Shown: positions 1 to 9,757 of the stretch, one piece after another | How positions within the stretch are numbered: the stretch's first letter is position 1 | How the letters are laid out: each line of letters begins with the position of its first letter | NCBI GenBank assembly: GCA_039649175.1 | Contig: JBBWZS010000144.1 | Location: forward strand, 1 to 10,887 | Length of the DNA stretch: 10,887 bases | Direction: 5' to 3' | DNA from: DATAQC01 sp039649175 | GTDB taxonomy: Bacteria > Actinomycetota > Acidimicrobiia > Acidimicrobiales > AC-14 | Translations under genes and position numbers: made by a program | The notes under the pieces: model-generated | The model's database searches: none | The model's input: the letters and a program-made list of their open reading frames with translations, nothing else | Told to the model about the DNA's origin: nothing

Positions 1-1070
1 GCACCGTCGAGACGGGCGACCACGTCGCCGCTGCGCGGGGCCGAGGCCACCGAGAACCGGAGGTCCCACGCCTCCCACGGCTTGTCGACCGGGGCCAGTC
101 GCTTGAGGGCCTTCTCGCTGACCCGCACCTTGGCCGCCTGCTTCTCGGTGCGGTTGGTGAAGAACCCCCGCTGGGCCTTGTCGTGGTCCTTGGGCCGCTT
201 CTTGATGGCGCTCACACCCTGGACGGCCCACTGGCGCTGGGTGCGGACGCGTTCGGTGAGCTCGCGAGTGGTGGTGCGGTACTCCTCGAAGTCCTCCTCG
301 GCGTGGCGGCGCTGGATCGCCCGTCCTTCCAGGTATGCCGCCCACCCACCCTCGAACATCGAGGCGGTGTGGTCGTTCTCGGCGATCTCGAGCACGGAGG
401 TGATGGTGCGCTCCAGGAAGGCCCGGTCGTGGGACACGATCACCACGCCGACGGCCAGCTGCTCGAGGAAGCGCTCCAGGCGGTCGAGGCCGTCGAAGTC
501 CAAGTCGTTGGTGGGCTCGTCGAGCAGGAAGACGTCGAACTGCGACAACAGGACCCCGGCCATCGATGCCCTCGCCGCTTCGCCGCCCGACAGCGTGGTC
601 GTGTCCTGGTCGAGAAGTTCCGGCGCCAGGCCCAGGTCGGCCCAGAGGGGGCCGATCCGGTTGTCGAGGTCGGCGCCACCGAGGGCCATCCACCGCTCGA
701 GGGCGGCGGCGTACCGGACGTCACCGCCGGCCTCCCCACCGGCCAGCGCGGCGGTGGCGGCATCCAGCTCGGCGTCGGCCGCCTCCACCCCCGTCCGGCG
801 GCCCAGGAAGGCCCGCACCGTCTCCCCGGCTCGCCGCTCGGGCTCCTGGGGGAGGTAGCCGATTGTGGCAGTGGGCGGCGCCAGGGTCACCGATCCGCCC
901 TCGACGGGCTGCAGGCCGGCCAGCGCCCGCAACAGCGTGGTCTTGCCGCTGCCGTTGACGGCGACGACGCCGATGCGGGCGCCCGGCGGGACGGTCAGGC
1001 TCACCCGGTCGAGCACCAGGTGGTCGCCGAACGCCACGGTGACCTCACGGGCGACGAGGGTGGCGGGCAT
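1..1070 (-). CDS. ABC-F family ATP-binding protein (partial, 3' end off the left edge)
   Basis: An ABC-F (Uup/EttA/Vga-like) soluble ATPase; the known members act on ribosomes as translation factors or resistance proteins. About 356 codons are visible, covering the first nucleotide-binding domain and the linker. Seen: Walker A AVNGSGKTT with Lys43, signature LSGGEAARA at about 160-168, Walker B and D-loop LLDEPTNDLD at 182-191, and the H-switch SHDR at 213-216. A charged Arg/Lys-rich linker follows, and a second domain appears to begin near the window edge. No transmembrane segment is present, which separates ABC-F from transporters. The ATG at 1070 lies 6 bp after the stop of the RNase H-SLOG gene and has no clear Shine-Dalgarno site, so translational coupling is likely. 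One oddity: the first Gly of Walker A is Ala37. The subfamily cannot be set without the C-terminal half. Confidence 0.9.
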   Translation of the reverse strand, partial: MPATLVAREVTVAFGDHLVLDRVSLTVPPGARIGVVAVNGSGKTTLLRALAGLQPVEGGSVTLAPPTATIGYLPQEPERRAGETVRAFLGRRTGVEAADAELDAATAALAGGEAGGDVRYAAALERWMALGGADLDNRIGPLWADLGLAPELLDQDTTTLSGGEAARASMAGVLLSQFDVFLLDEPTNDLDFDGLDRLERFLEQLAVGVVIVSHDRAFLERTITSVLEIAENDHTASMFEGGWAAYLEGRAIQRRHAEEDFEEYRTTTRELTERVRTQRQWAVQGVSAIKKRPKDHDKAQRGFFTNRTEKQAAKVRVSEKALKRLAPVDKPWEAWDLRFSVASAPRSGDVVARLDG

Positions 1071-1076
1071 CGGGCT

Positions 1077-2168
1077 TCAGGCGGTGGTCGCCGGGGCGAC
1101 CACCCACACCTCGGTCTCGCCCAGGCTGTCGCTCAACGATCGGACGAGGCGGCCCACGTCGGTGCCGGTGCCGTCCCAGACGACGACGGCCTCGGCGGCG
1201 TGGCGCGCCAGCCACGCGTCACGCCGGCGCAGGCCGGCCCCGGCCAGTTGACGGGTGGCCGGCGTCCTGGCCTCGAGGACGACGGTGGCGGCGGCTCCGG
1301 CCAGCAGCTCCCGGAAGCGGGCCCTCGACGGCGCCGGCCAGATCGTGTCCGGGTCCGGGTAGGCGAGCACGGCCACGTAGGGCACACCGGCAGCGGCTGC
1401 CGCCTCGGCCCCGAGTTGCTCGGCGCCCAGTCCCAGGCCGGTGAGCACCACCAGGTCGGGATGGAGTTGCCGCTTGGCGGCGAGGATCTCGCTCAGGCGG
1501 TCGCGCGTGCGGTCGGCCACCGGGTTGGGGTCGTAGCCGCCCAGGGCCGGTGGTTTGTCGCCGCCGACGACGACGGCGTGACCGGCGGGCAGCCGCGGGT
1601 CGGCCACGCCCGACGTAGCGGTCCGCGCCGGGCCGCCGCCCGAGCGGGGGTCGTCGGCCTCACCCAGATCGACGGGTGGTTCGTCGCCGGCACGTCCTTG
1701 CTGGGTGCGCGCCGCCTCCACGGCCAACCGGTCGACCAGGTCGTTGAAGAGGTCGCTGCCGTGCCCCTTGACCCAGCGGAAGCTCACCCGGTCGGGCTCC
1801 AGCCGGTAGGCCTCGATGAGCGGCTCCCACAGGTCACGGTTGGCCACCGGCTGCTTGGCCTTGGTGCGCCACCCCCGGGCGATCCAGTTCTCCCACCATC
1901 GGTCACGGAAGCAGTTGACGACGTAGGTCGAGTCGCTCACCACCTCGAGGGGACCGGTCAGCGTCCGCACCGCCTCCAGGGCGGCGGTCAGCTCCATGCG
2001 CTGGTTGGTCGTGGCCGCCGCCGCTCCACTGGCGAACCGCCCGCCGGGCACCGCCCACGCCCACCCGCCCGGCCCCGGGTTCCCCAGACAGGCCCCGTCG
2101 GTGTAGGCGACCGTAGGCTCTGCTTGCCGGGACCTCCGCTCCGCCGCTTCGCTTCGGTGCTCGCTCAC
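1077..2168 (-). CDS. rnhA: Ribonuclease HI fused to a YpsA/DUF1273-like SLOG domain
   Basis: Residues 18-150 are a complete RNase HI, which cleaves the RNA strand of RNA:DNA hybrids. Seen: YTDGACLGNPGPGGWA with Asp24, MEL with Glu59, SDSTYV with Asp79, His136 in KGHGS and Asp146. These match the E. coli D10/E48/D70/H124/D134 set. The substrate-binding basic segment is kept (ENWIARGWRTKAKQPVANRDLW spans about 93-114). A Gly/Pro/Asp-rich linker covers about 152-195. Residues about 196-360 resemble YpsA/DUF1273: GGDKPPALG at 202-210, LTGLGLGAEQ at 242-251, a Trp at 277, and RRRDAWL at 314-320 before VVVWDG. SLOG domains bind nucleotide-like ligands; what this one binds is unknown. The GTG at 2168 is the only usable start before the first beta strand. 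Residues 2-17 are a charged, repeat-derived extension. The gene is 363 aa against about 150 for plain RNase HI, and probably forms an operon with the ABC-F gene. Confidence 0.9.
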   Translation of the reverse strand: MSEHRSEAAERRSRQAEPTVAYTDGACLGNPGPGGWAWAVPGGRFASGAAAATTNQRMELTAALEAVRTLTGPLEVVSDSTYVVNCFRDRWWENWIARGWRTKAKQPVANRDLWEPLIEAYRLEPDRVSFRWVKGHGSDLFNDLVDRLAVEAARTQQGRAGDEPPVDLGEADDPRSGGGPARTATSGVADPRLPAGHAVVVGGDKPPALGGYDPNPVADRTRDRLSEILAAKRQLHPDLVVLTGLGLGAEQLGAEAAAAAGVPYVAVLAYPDPDTIWPAPSRARFRELLAGAAATVVLEARTPATRQLAGAGLRRRDAWLARHAAEAVVVWDGTGTDVGRLVRSLSDSLGETEVWVVAPATTA

Positions 2169-2229
2169 CTGCGCATCTTGGCCCGTGGCGGGGCGCCCGA
2201 CGCGATTCGGCGGTCAGCCGTGGAACGAT

Positions 2230-4938
<2,709 letters not shown>

Positions 4939-6657
4939 CGGCGCCTGACCGTCCGGGCCGTCTCGCTGAACAGGGCGACCGGATGGGCCTCGGCGAGAGG
5001 CCTACCCTCGTCGGGCCCGGAGATGCCCTCCGGGGCCGGGGCCGGGGCGCGGTCCGGGGTGCGGCGCGGGGCGCGGCGGCGGGCGGCGCGGGCACGGGCC
5101 ACCAGCGCCGGTGGGGTCCGCATCAGCTTCCGGTGCACGCGGTTGGCCAACATCGCCAGCTGACGGTCGAGCTCGCCCGACCCGACCACCGCCTCGGGCG
5201 AGGGGGGTTCCGGGGACGCCGCCGTATCGGCGCCCACGCCAAGACCGGGCCGACGGCTGGTCGCCAGAAACTGGTCGAGGTCGGGCAGGGGCCTGGCGCC
5301 CTCCTGGCGAGGACCCTCGGGGTCATTCGGGTTCGGTCGCGGATGGGTGAGCGGCGAGTCGGTGACGACGCCGTGGAAGCCGGCGGCGGCCTGGTCCCGC
5401 TTGGTGAGGAACTTCTTGTGCGGGGCGAACAGGTCGTGGAGGGTGCGGGCGATGCTGGCATGGTCGAACGTGGTGGACAGGAGCGTCCCCTCCTTGATCC
5501 ACGGCGACACCAGAACCGCCGGCACCCGCACCCCGAGACCGCTGAAGTCGTAGAACTTCTTGCGCTCCTGATGGTGGCGCCAATCGACGAGGGCCCGGAC
5601 GAACCTGCCGATCCGGCGCGTCCACCCCCGGTAGACCGGATCCCCGGGGGGAACGACCTTGTCCGGCGCAGCGTGGTCGAACAGGCCCCCCTGTTCGTCG
5701 TACACGATGACCAGCAGCGTCTTGGCGAAGAGGGCGGGATGGGCGAGGAGCCCCTGGTAGATCTCCTTGATCAGCTGCTCGCCGGCGTAGAAGTCGGCGT
5801 CGTCGGCCAGGTTGTTCCCGGGGTGCTGACTATTGGTCGGGCGCTTCTCGCCCAGCGGGCTGTGCAACGTGTTGTGAGCGGGTTCGATGAACGAATAGGT
5901 CGCCAGGTCCTCGGCTTCCACGTGTTCCAAGAAGCTGTCGGCCTCGTACCAGTTCCCGATCTTGGCCGGCCGGTTGAGGAGGAAGTCGAGGATCGTCCGG
6001 GTGCGCCACAGCCGGCGGAAGCACCACACCTGGGGTGTGCCGTCGTAGTAGATGCGCCAACTCCTCCGGGGCACCGACCCGATCATCTCGAAGACCGTCG
6101 GGTCCCAGTAGAAGCCCAGCTCGATGTTGACCGTCGAGTCCGAGGTGGCGGCGTGGGCGAAGTTCCGGTTGGGCCATGTCTCGCCCGGCACGGAGCTGAA
6201 CCACCGCTGGCACAGGGCGAACTCGAGAGCCAGGGTGGCGAGCACGGGGCAGGCGACCCGTGAGTCGAGGCACCGCATGACGTCCCCGGCCGAAGCCTCG
6301 CCGACCCACCCGTCGTGGTGCTTGTTGCCGGCCAGCATCGCCAATCGCTGCTCGTAGTCGCGAACGAAACCGCCGTTCTGGGCCACGTCACCGAAGGCGC
6401 CGAGCTGGCGCAGTGCGCCTTCGTGGCTGTGGTCGGGGTCGACACCCCGGGGGACCCCGTCGTTGCTGGCCGGGATGTGGTCGCCGGCGGCGTTGTCGTT
6501 GTGGTGAGACCCGGGACGCACTCCGTCGAACGCCGGGTCGGGGTGATCAAGAAACCCCACCATGTGGTCGAACGAGCGGTTCTCCAGCATCAGCACCACG
6601 ACGTGTTCGATCCGCCGATGCTGGCTGGTGGCCACCTCAGCCACGATAGGCATCGGC

Positions 6658-6662
6658 GTCCT
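6658..6662 (-). promoter_or_regulatory. Shine-Dalgarno site of the phosphoesterase gene
   Basis: On the minus strand AGGAC lies four to five bases before the ATG at 6653. It fixes a start directly in front of the ENR motif and so supports the absence of an N-terminal signal peptide. Confidence 0.6.
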
Positions 6663-6669
6663 GTGGGTG

Positions 6670-6698
6670 TTGCACTGCGGGCTCTGCGGTCATGTATC
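6670..6698 (+). promoter_or_regulatory. Possible promoter for the small Thr/Pro-rich protein gene
   Basis: In the 75-bp divergent gap between the phosphoesterase and the small protein gene, TTGCAC (6670-6675) and TGTATC (6693-6698) are separated by 17 bases. The -35 match is fair and the -10 match is weak, so this is only a candidate. The gap must hold the start signals of at least one of the two genes. Confidence 0.25.
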
Positions 6699-6728
6699 GG
6701 GTGTGAAGCTGTGCGCCGCGGGCCGCAG

Positions 6729-7142
6729 ATGAGGACCCGGGCCTTCCAACAGGTGGCGATCGCCCTCGGTTCGGCGATCGTCGTCCTGGTCGCAGCCGGC
6801 GTGGCGGTGGCGTCCGTCCGGGGGGACGACCCGGCGCGGCCCCGGCCCCCGGCGACGCCGGACAGCGCGGTGACGACGACGGTGCCGCCGGCAGAGCCCG
6901 CCACCAGCGCTCCGCCGCTGACCGCGGCGGCGCCACGGTCCACGTCAGCCCCGTCCCCGGCCCCGGCCGTGCCCGGGACCACCCCGACCACGCTGGCGTA
7001 CCGGCCCTTCCAACCGCCGCCGACCACGGCTGCGCCGCCGACGACCGTCCCCACGTTCGGCGGGTCGGGCGGTTGCCACGAGTCGCTGGTTCCCATTCCC
7101 GAATGCGGCGTCGGGCCCTACGTCACCGAGCCTCCGCCGTAG
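6729..7142 (+). CDS. Small membrane-anchored or secreted Thr/Pro/Ala-rich protein, unknown function
   Basis: I do not recognise this family. The 137-aa product starts MRTRAFQQ, followed by a hydrophobic stretch at about residues 9-28 (a transmembrane anchor or uncleaved signal). A long low-complexity region rich in Pro, Thr, Ala and Ser comes next, with a second PPTTAAPPTTVPT block near residue 100. The tail after a GGSGG hinge holds two Cys, GGCHESLVPIPECGVGPY, which could form a disulfide outside the cell. This architecture suits a cell-surface spacer or stalk carrying a small C-terminal module. It is divergent from the phosphoesterase gene. ATG 6729 has no clear ribosome binding site; GTG 6711 region alternatives upstream would add only a few Arg-rich residues. 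Codon use matches the neighbours. That it is a real gene is likely but not certain. Confidence 0.65.
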   Translation: MRTRAFQQVAIALGSAIVVLVAAGVAVASVRGDDPARPRPPATPDSAVTTTVPPAEPATSAPPLTAAAPRSTSAPSPAPAVPGTTPTTLAYRPFQPPPTTAAPPTTVPTFGGSGGCHESLVPIPECGVGPYVTEPPP

Positions 7143-7165
7143 CCAGTGACCAGGCGGGCGGGCCC

Positions 7166-7171
7166 TACACT
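7166..7171 (+). promoter_or_regulatory. Putative -10 element for a leaderless transcript
   Basis: TACACT fits the TANNNT -10 pattern common in actinobacteria. It ends six bases before the GTG at 7177, the usual distance from -10 to the transcription start. No Shine-Dalgarno sequence precedes GTG 7177 or ATG 7183. The mRNA would therefore begin at or next to the start codon. No -35 box is evident. Confidence 0.4.
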
Positions 7172-7176
7172 GTCGA

Positions 7177-7773
7177 GTGAACATGGCTCTGTACCTCACG
7201 GGCGATCCCGACGCTGACGAGCTGCTGCAGTCCGATCCCCTCGCGCTCCTGATCGGGATGCTGTTAGACCAGCAGGTGCCGATGGAGAAGGCCTTCCACG
7301 GTCCCTTCGACCTCAAGAACCGCCTCGGTGGCCGCCTCGACGCCGCCGCCATCGCCGACGCCGACCCCGACGACATGGCGGCCACGTTCGCCGAACGGCC
7401 TGCCCTCCACCGCTTCCCGGCGTCGATGGCGGGTCGCACCCAGCAGCTGTGCCGCCATCTGGTGGAGCACCACGCCGGACAGGCGTCCGACGTCTGGACG
7501 TCGGCAGCCACCGGTCAGGAGCTGTTCGCCAACGTGAAGGCCCTGCCCGGCTTCGGCGAGCAGAAGGCCCGCATCTTCGTCGCCCTGCTGGCCAAGCGCA
7601 TGGCCATCGAGCCCCAAGGGTGGGAAGTGGTGGCCGGCAGCTACGGGCAGCCCGGCTTCTTCTCGGTGGCCGACATCGACGGCCCCGACTCCCTCGCCCG
7701 GGTGCGAGAGCACAAGCGGGCCACCAAGGCTGCGGCCAAGGCCAAGGCCGGCGCCGCCACGCCGGGCGACTGA
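7177..7773 (+). CDS. HhH-GPD-like (DNA glycosylase superfamily) protein
   Basis: A 198-aa protein resembling the short actinobacterial HhH-GPD proteins often labelled base-excision repair or 'HesB-like'. Seen: an N-terminal helical segment LALLIGMLLDQQVPMEKAF (residues 22-40) typical of the start of the GPD fold, and a helix-hairpin-helix LPGFGEQKARIF at 123-134 that would contact DNA. In EndoIII/MutY-type enzymes a catalytic Asp follows the HhH in a VDTHV-like context. Here the following segment is AKRMAIEPQGWEVVAGSYG with no matching Asp, and there is no FeS-type Cys cluster. The C-terminal tail from about 180 is Lys/Ala-rich (RATKAAAKAKAG), suited to non-specific DNA binding. GTG 7177 is chosen for the leaderless arrangement; ATG 7183 is the alternative and changes only two residues. 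Enzyme activity is uncertain. Confidence 0.85.
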   Translation: MNMALYLTGDPDADELLQSDPLALLIGMLLDQQVPMEKAFHGPFDLKNRLGGRLDAAAIADADPDDMAATFAERPALHRFPASMAGRTQQLCRHLVEHHAGQASDVWTSAATGQELFANVKALPGFGEQKARIFVALLAKRMAIEPQGWEVVAGSYGQPGFFSVADIDGPDSLARVREHKRATKAAAKAKAGAATPGD

Positions 7774-7811
7774 ACCACCGCCTGTCCCCCGTGCCCGGCC
7801 GGCGGTCACCG

Positions 7812-8864
7812 ATGAGGCTGGACGCCGCCCTGGTCGCCATCGTCACCAACGTCTCCTTCTCCGCGTTCGCCTTCGCCTTCGCCGGCGTGACCCTCGCCGC
7901 CGGTCCCGCGGCCGCGGCCGGCGCCGTCCAGGTGTCGGGCAACGTGCAGTACGGCTGGGCCGGCGGCCAACCTCTGCTCCTCGACGCCTACTTCCCGACG
8001 CCCGACGGCACGCCCCGGCCGGCGGTCATGCTCGTGCACGGGGGGGCGTGGCGGGTGGGGGGCAAGGCTGACTTCGCCGTCGAGGCCATGCGTTTCGCCG
8101 CCCTCGGTTGGGCGGCGTTCTCGGTCGACTACCGCCTCGTCGAACCGTCGGCGTTCCCCGCCGAGGTCGACGACGTGGCCGCCGCGGTGCGATGGGTCAG
8201 GGCCCATGCCGTCGGCTACGGCGTGGACCCGGCGCGCATCGGGGCTCTGGGTGCGTCCGCCGGGGGTCACCTGGTGGGCATGCTCGCCACCCTCGGTGCG
8301 GGGCCCCTCGACTCGGGCGCCCGGCTGCGGGCAGCGGCGTCGTGGTCGGGTCCCATGGACCTCGCGCGCCTGGCCGGGCCGGGAGGCCTCCCCGGCCTCA
8401 CCGACAACCTCCTCCCGTGCACCACCGAGGAGTGTCCCGCCCGCTGGGACGACGCCTCACCCGTCAGCCACGTCGACCACAGCGACGCACCCTTGCTCCT
8501 GGCCAACAGCACCAACGAGCTCATCCCCCTCGATCAGGCCAGGGAGATGGCCGACCGCCTGCAGCGGGCCGGGGTCGACCACCGCCTCGACGTCTTCCCG
8601 GGCACGCGCCATGCCCAGGGCTTCGGTGACGACGAGTGGGCGTCGACCGTCGCCTTCCTGCGACGCTTCCTGGAGCCCTCGGGCGCCGCCGGGGCGGATC
8701 GGACGGGGCAGGGCGGGGGGGACGGCACCGCCGGCGTGTTGCAGGGGGCCGGACGCAGCACTCTCGGGGTCGTCGCCGCCGCGACGCTGGGTGCCGCCGT
8801 CATCTTCGGCCTGGCCGGGCTGGTGGTCGACCGACGCCGCCGAACAGGAGCCGGGGCGACATGA
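7812..8864 (+). CDS. Membrane-anchored extracellular alpha/beta hydrolase (esterase/BD-FAE-like)
   Basis: A 350-aa serine hydrolase predicted to sit outside the cell on a C-terminal anchor. Seen: an N-terminal signal sequence (about 1-40, hydrophobic and ending AAGPAAAAGA), oxyanion-hole motif HGGAW at 76-80, DYRL and a nucleophile elbow GASAGG with Ser149, a Cys pair in LLPCTTEECP, and His267 in FPGTRHAQGF. The position where the catalytic Asp is expected is Asn235 (STNELIP). A Gly-rich linker leads to a transmembrane helix at about 316-339 followed by RRRR, a stop-transfer pattern. ATG 7812 lies 38 bp after the HhH-GPD gene; GTG 7791 is in frame. A 6-bp inverted repeat (7777-7782 with 7801-7806) lies just before the ATG. 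The stop overlaps the thiS start by 4 bp. The substrate is unknown; carbohydrate or peptidoglycan ester removal is one possibility. Confidence 0.88.
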   Translation: MRLDAALVAIVTNVSFSAFAFAFAGVTLAAGPAAAAGAVQVSGNVQYGWAGGQPLLLDAYFPTPDGTPRPAVMLVHGGAWRVGGKADFAVEAMRFAALGWAAFSVDYRLVEPSAFPAEVDDVAAAVRWVRAHAVGYGVDPARIGALGASAGGHLVGMLATLGAGPLDSGARLRAAASWSGPMDLARLAGPGGLPGLTDNLLPCTTEECPARWDDASPVSHVDHSDAPLLLANSTNELIPLDQAREMADRLQRAGVDHRLDVFPGTRHAQGFGDDEWASTVAFLRRFLEPSGAAGADRTGQGGGDGTAGVLQGAGRSTLGVVAAATLGAAVIFGLAGLVVDRRRRTGAGAT

Positions 8865-9061
8865 GAGTCACGGCCAACGGCGACGCCGTCGAGCTGGCCG
8901 ATGGGGCGACCGTCGACGACCTGCTCGCCCACCTGGGCCTGGGCGGCAAGTGGGTGCTGGTGGAGCGCAACGGCGAGCCGTTGAACCGCCGTGACCTGGC
9001 CACGACCGTGCTCGTCGAAGGCGACCGCCTCGAGCTGGTGCGAGCGGTGGCCGGCGGATGA
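8861..9061 (+). CDS. thiS: Sulfur carrier protein ThiS
   Basis: ThiS is the ubiquitin-like sulfur carrier whose C-terminal thiocarboxylate gives sulfur to the thiazole ring of thiamine. The 66-aa product has the normal length. It shows the beta-grasp pattern: N-terminal MRVTANGDAVEL, TVDDLLAHLG, VLVERNGEPLNRR, a GDRLELVRAV strand, and the diagnostic Gly65-Gly66 end that is adenylated and thiocarboxylated. It starts at an ATGA overlap with the upstream hydrolase and ends in a second ATGA overlap with thiE, so all three are likely cotranslated. ThiF and ThiG, its partners, are not in the window. Confidence 0.95.
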   Translation: MRVTANGDAVELADGATVDDLLAHLGLGGKWVLVERNGEPLNRRDLATTVLVEGDRLELVRAVAGG

Positions 9062-9714
9062 ATGTGGCCGACGCGCTGGGCGGTCGGCGCCTCTACCTGT
9101 GCACGCCCGACCGCGACGACCTGGCCGACTTCCTCGCCGCGTGCATCGACGGCGGGGTCGACCTGGTGCAGCTGCGCGACAAGCACCTGGAGGCCCGTCC
9201 CCTGCTGGCCCGGGCCCGGGTGGCGGCCGCGGTCTGCACCGACCGGGGCGTCCCCTTCGTGCTCAACGACCGGCCCGACCTGGCCCTGGAGGCCGGGGCC
9301 GACGGGGTGCACGTGGGCCAGGACGACGCCCCCCCGGCCTTGGCCCGGCGCATTCTCGGCCCGTCCGCTCTCGTGGGGTTCTCCACCCACGCCCCCCGCG
9401 AGCTCGACCGCGCCGCCACCGAGCCCGCCGACTATCTGTCGGCCGGCCCCGTCCAGGCCACCCCGACCAAGCCGGGCCGGCCGGGGACGGGCCTGGGCTA
9501 CCTGACCTACGCGGCCACGAGGGCCACGGTGCCCTGGTTCGTCACCGGCGGGGTGACGCCGGCGACGGTGCCGGCCATGGTCAGCGCCGGCGCCCGCCGC
9601 TTCGTCGTGGTGCGCTGGCTCACCGAGGCCACCGACCCTCGCGCCGCCGCCCGGGCCCTGGCCGACGCCATCGACGGCAGCGTTCTCCGCTCGATTTCCG
9701 ACATCGGGGGGTAG
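9058..9714 (+). CDS. thiE: Thiamine phosphate synthase ThiE
   Basis: ThiE joins hydroxymethylpyrimidine diphosphate with the thiazole phosphate to give thiamine phosphate in the cytoplasm. The 218-aa product matches the family's usual length and TIM-barrel motif order: QLRDK at 38-42, LNDRPDLAL at 69-77, GADGVHVGQDD at 80-90 (metal-binding Asp71 and Asp90), STH at 109-111, and the phosphate/pyrophosphate loop GPVQATPTKPGRPGTG starting at 130 with Lys138. WFVTGGV and a C-terminal VVVRWLTEA strand follow. ATG 9058 overlaps the thiS stop by 4 bp. The next gene converges, with 43 bp between stops; a small CGGG-CAGG-CCCG inverted repeat at 9741-9752 lies there without a T tract. Confidence 0.96.
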   Translation: MNVADALGGRRLYLCTPDRDDLADFLAACIDGGVDLVQLRDKHLEARPLLARARVAAAVCTDRGVPFVLNDRPDLALEAGADGVHVGQDDAPPALARRILGPSALVGFSTHAPRELDRAATEPADYLSAGPVQATPTKPGRPGTGLGYLTYAATRATVPWFVTGGVTPATVPAMVSAGARRFVVVRWLTEATDPRAAARALADAIDGSVLRSISDIGG

Positions 9715-9757
9715 AAATCGGGCAAGGAACGGCGATGCGCCGGGCAGGCCCGAAGGG

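Noticed and set aside
8600..8870. TPP riboswitch before thiS
   Set aside because: thiS starts inside the hydrolase stop codon and no TPP aptamer conserved words were seen there or before the hydrolase.
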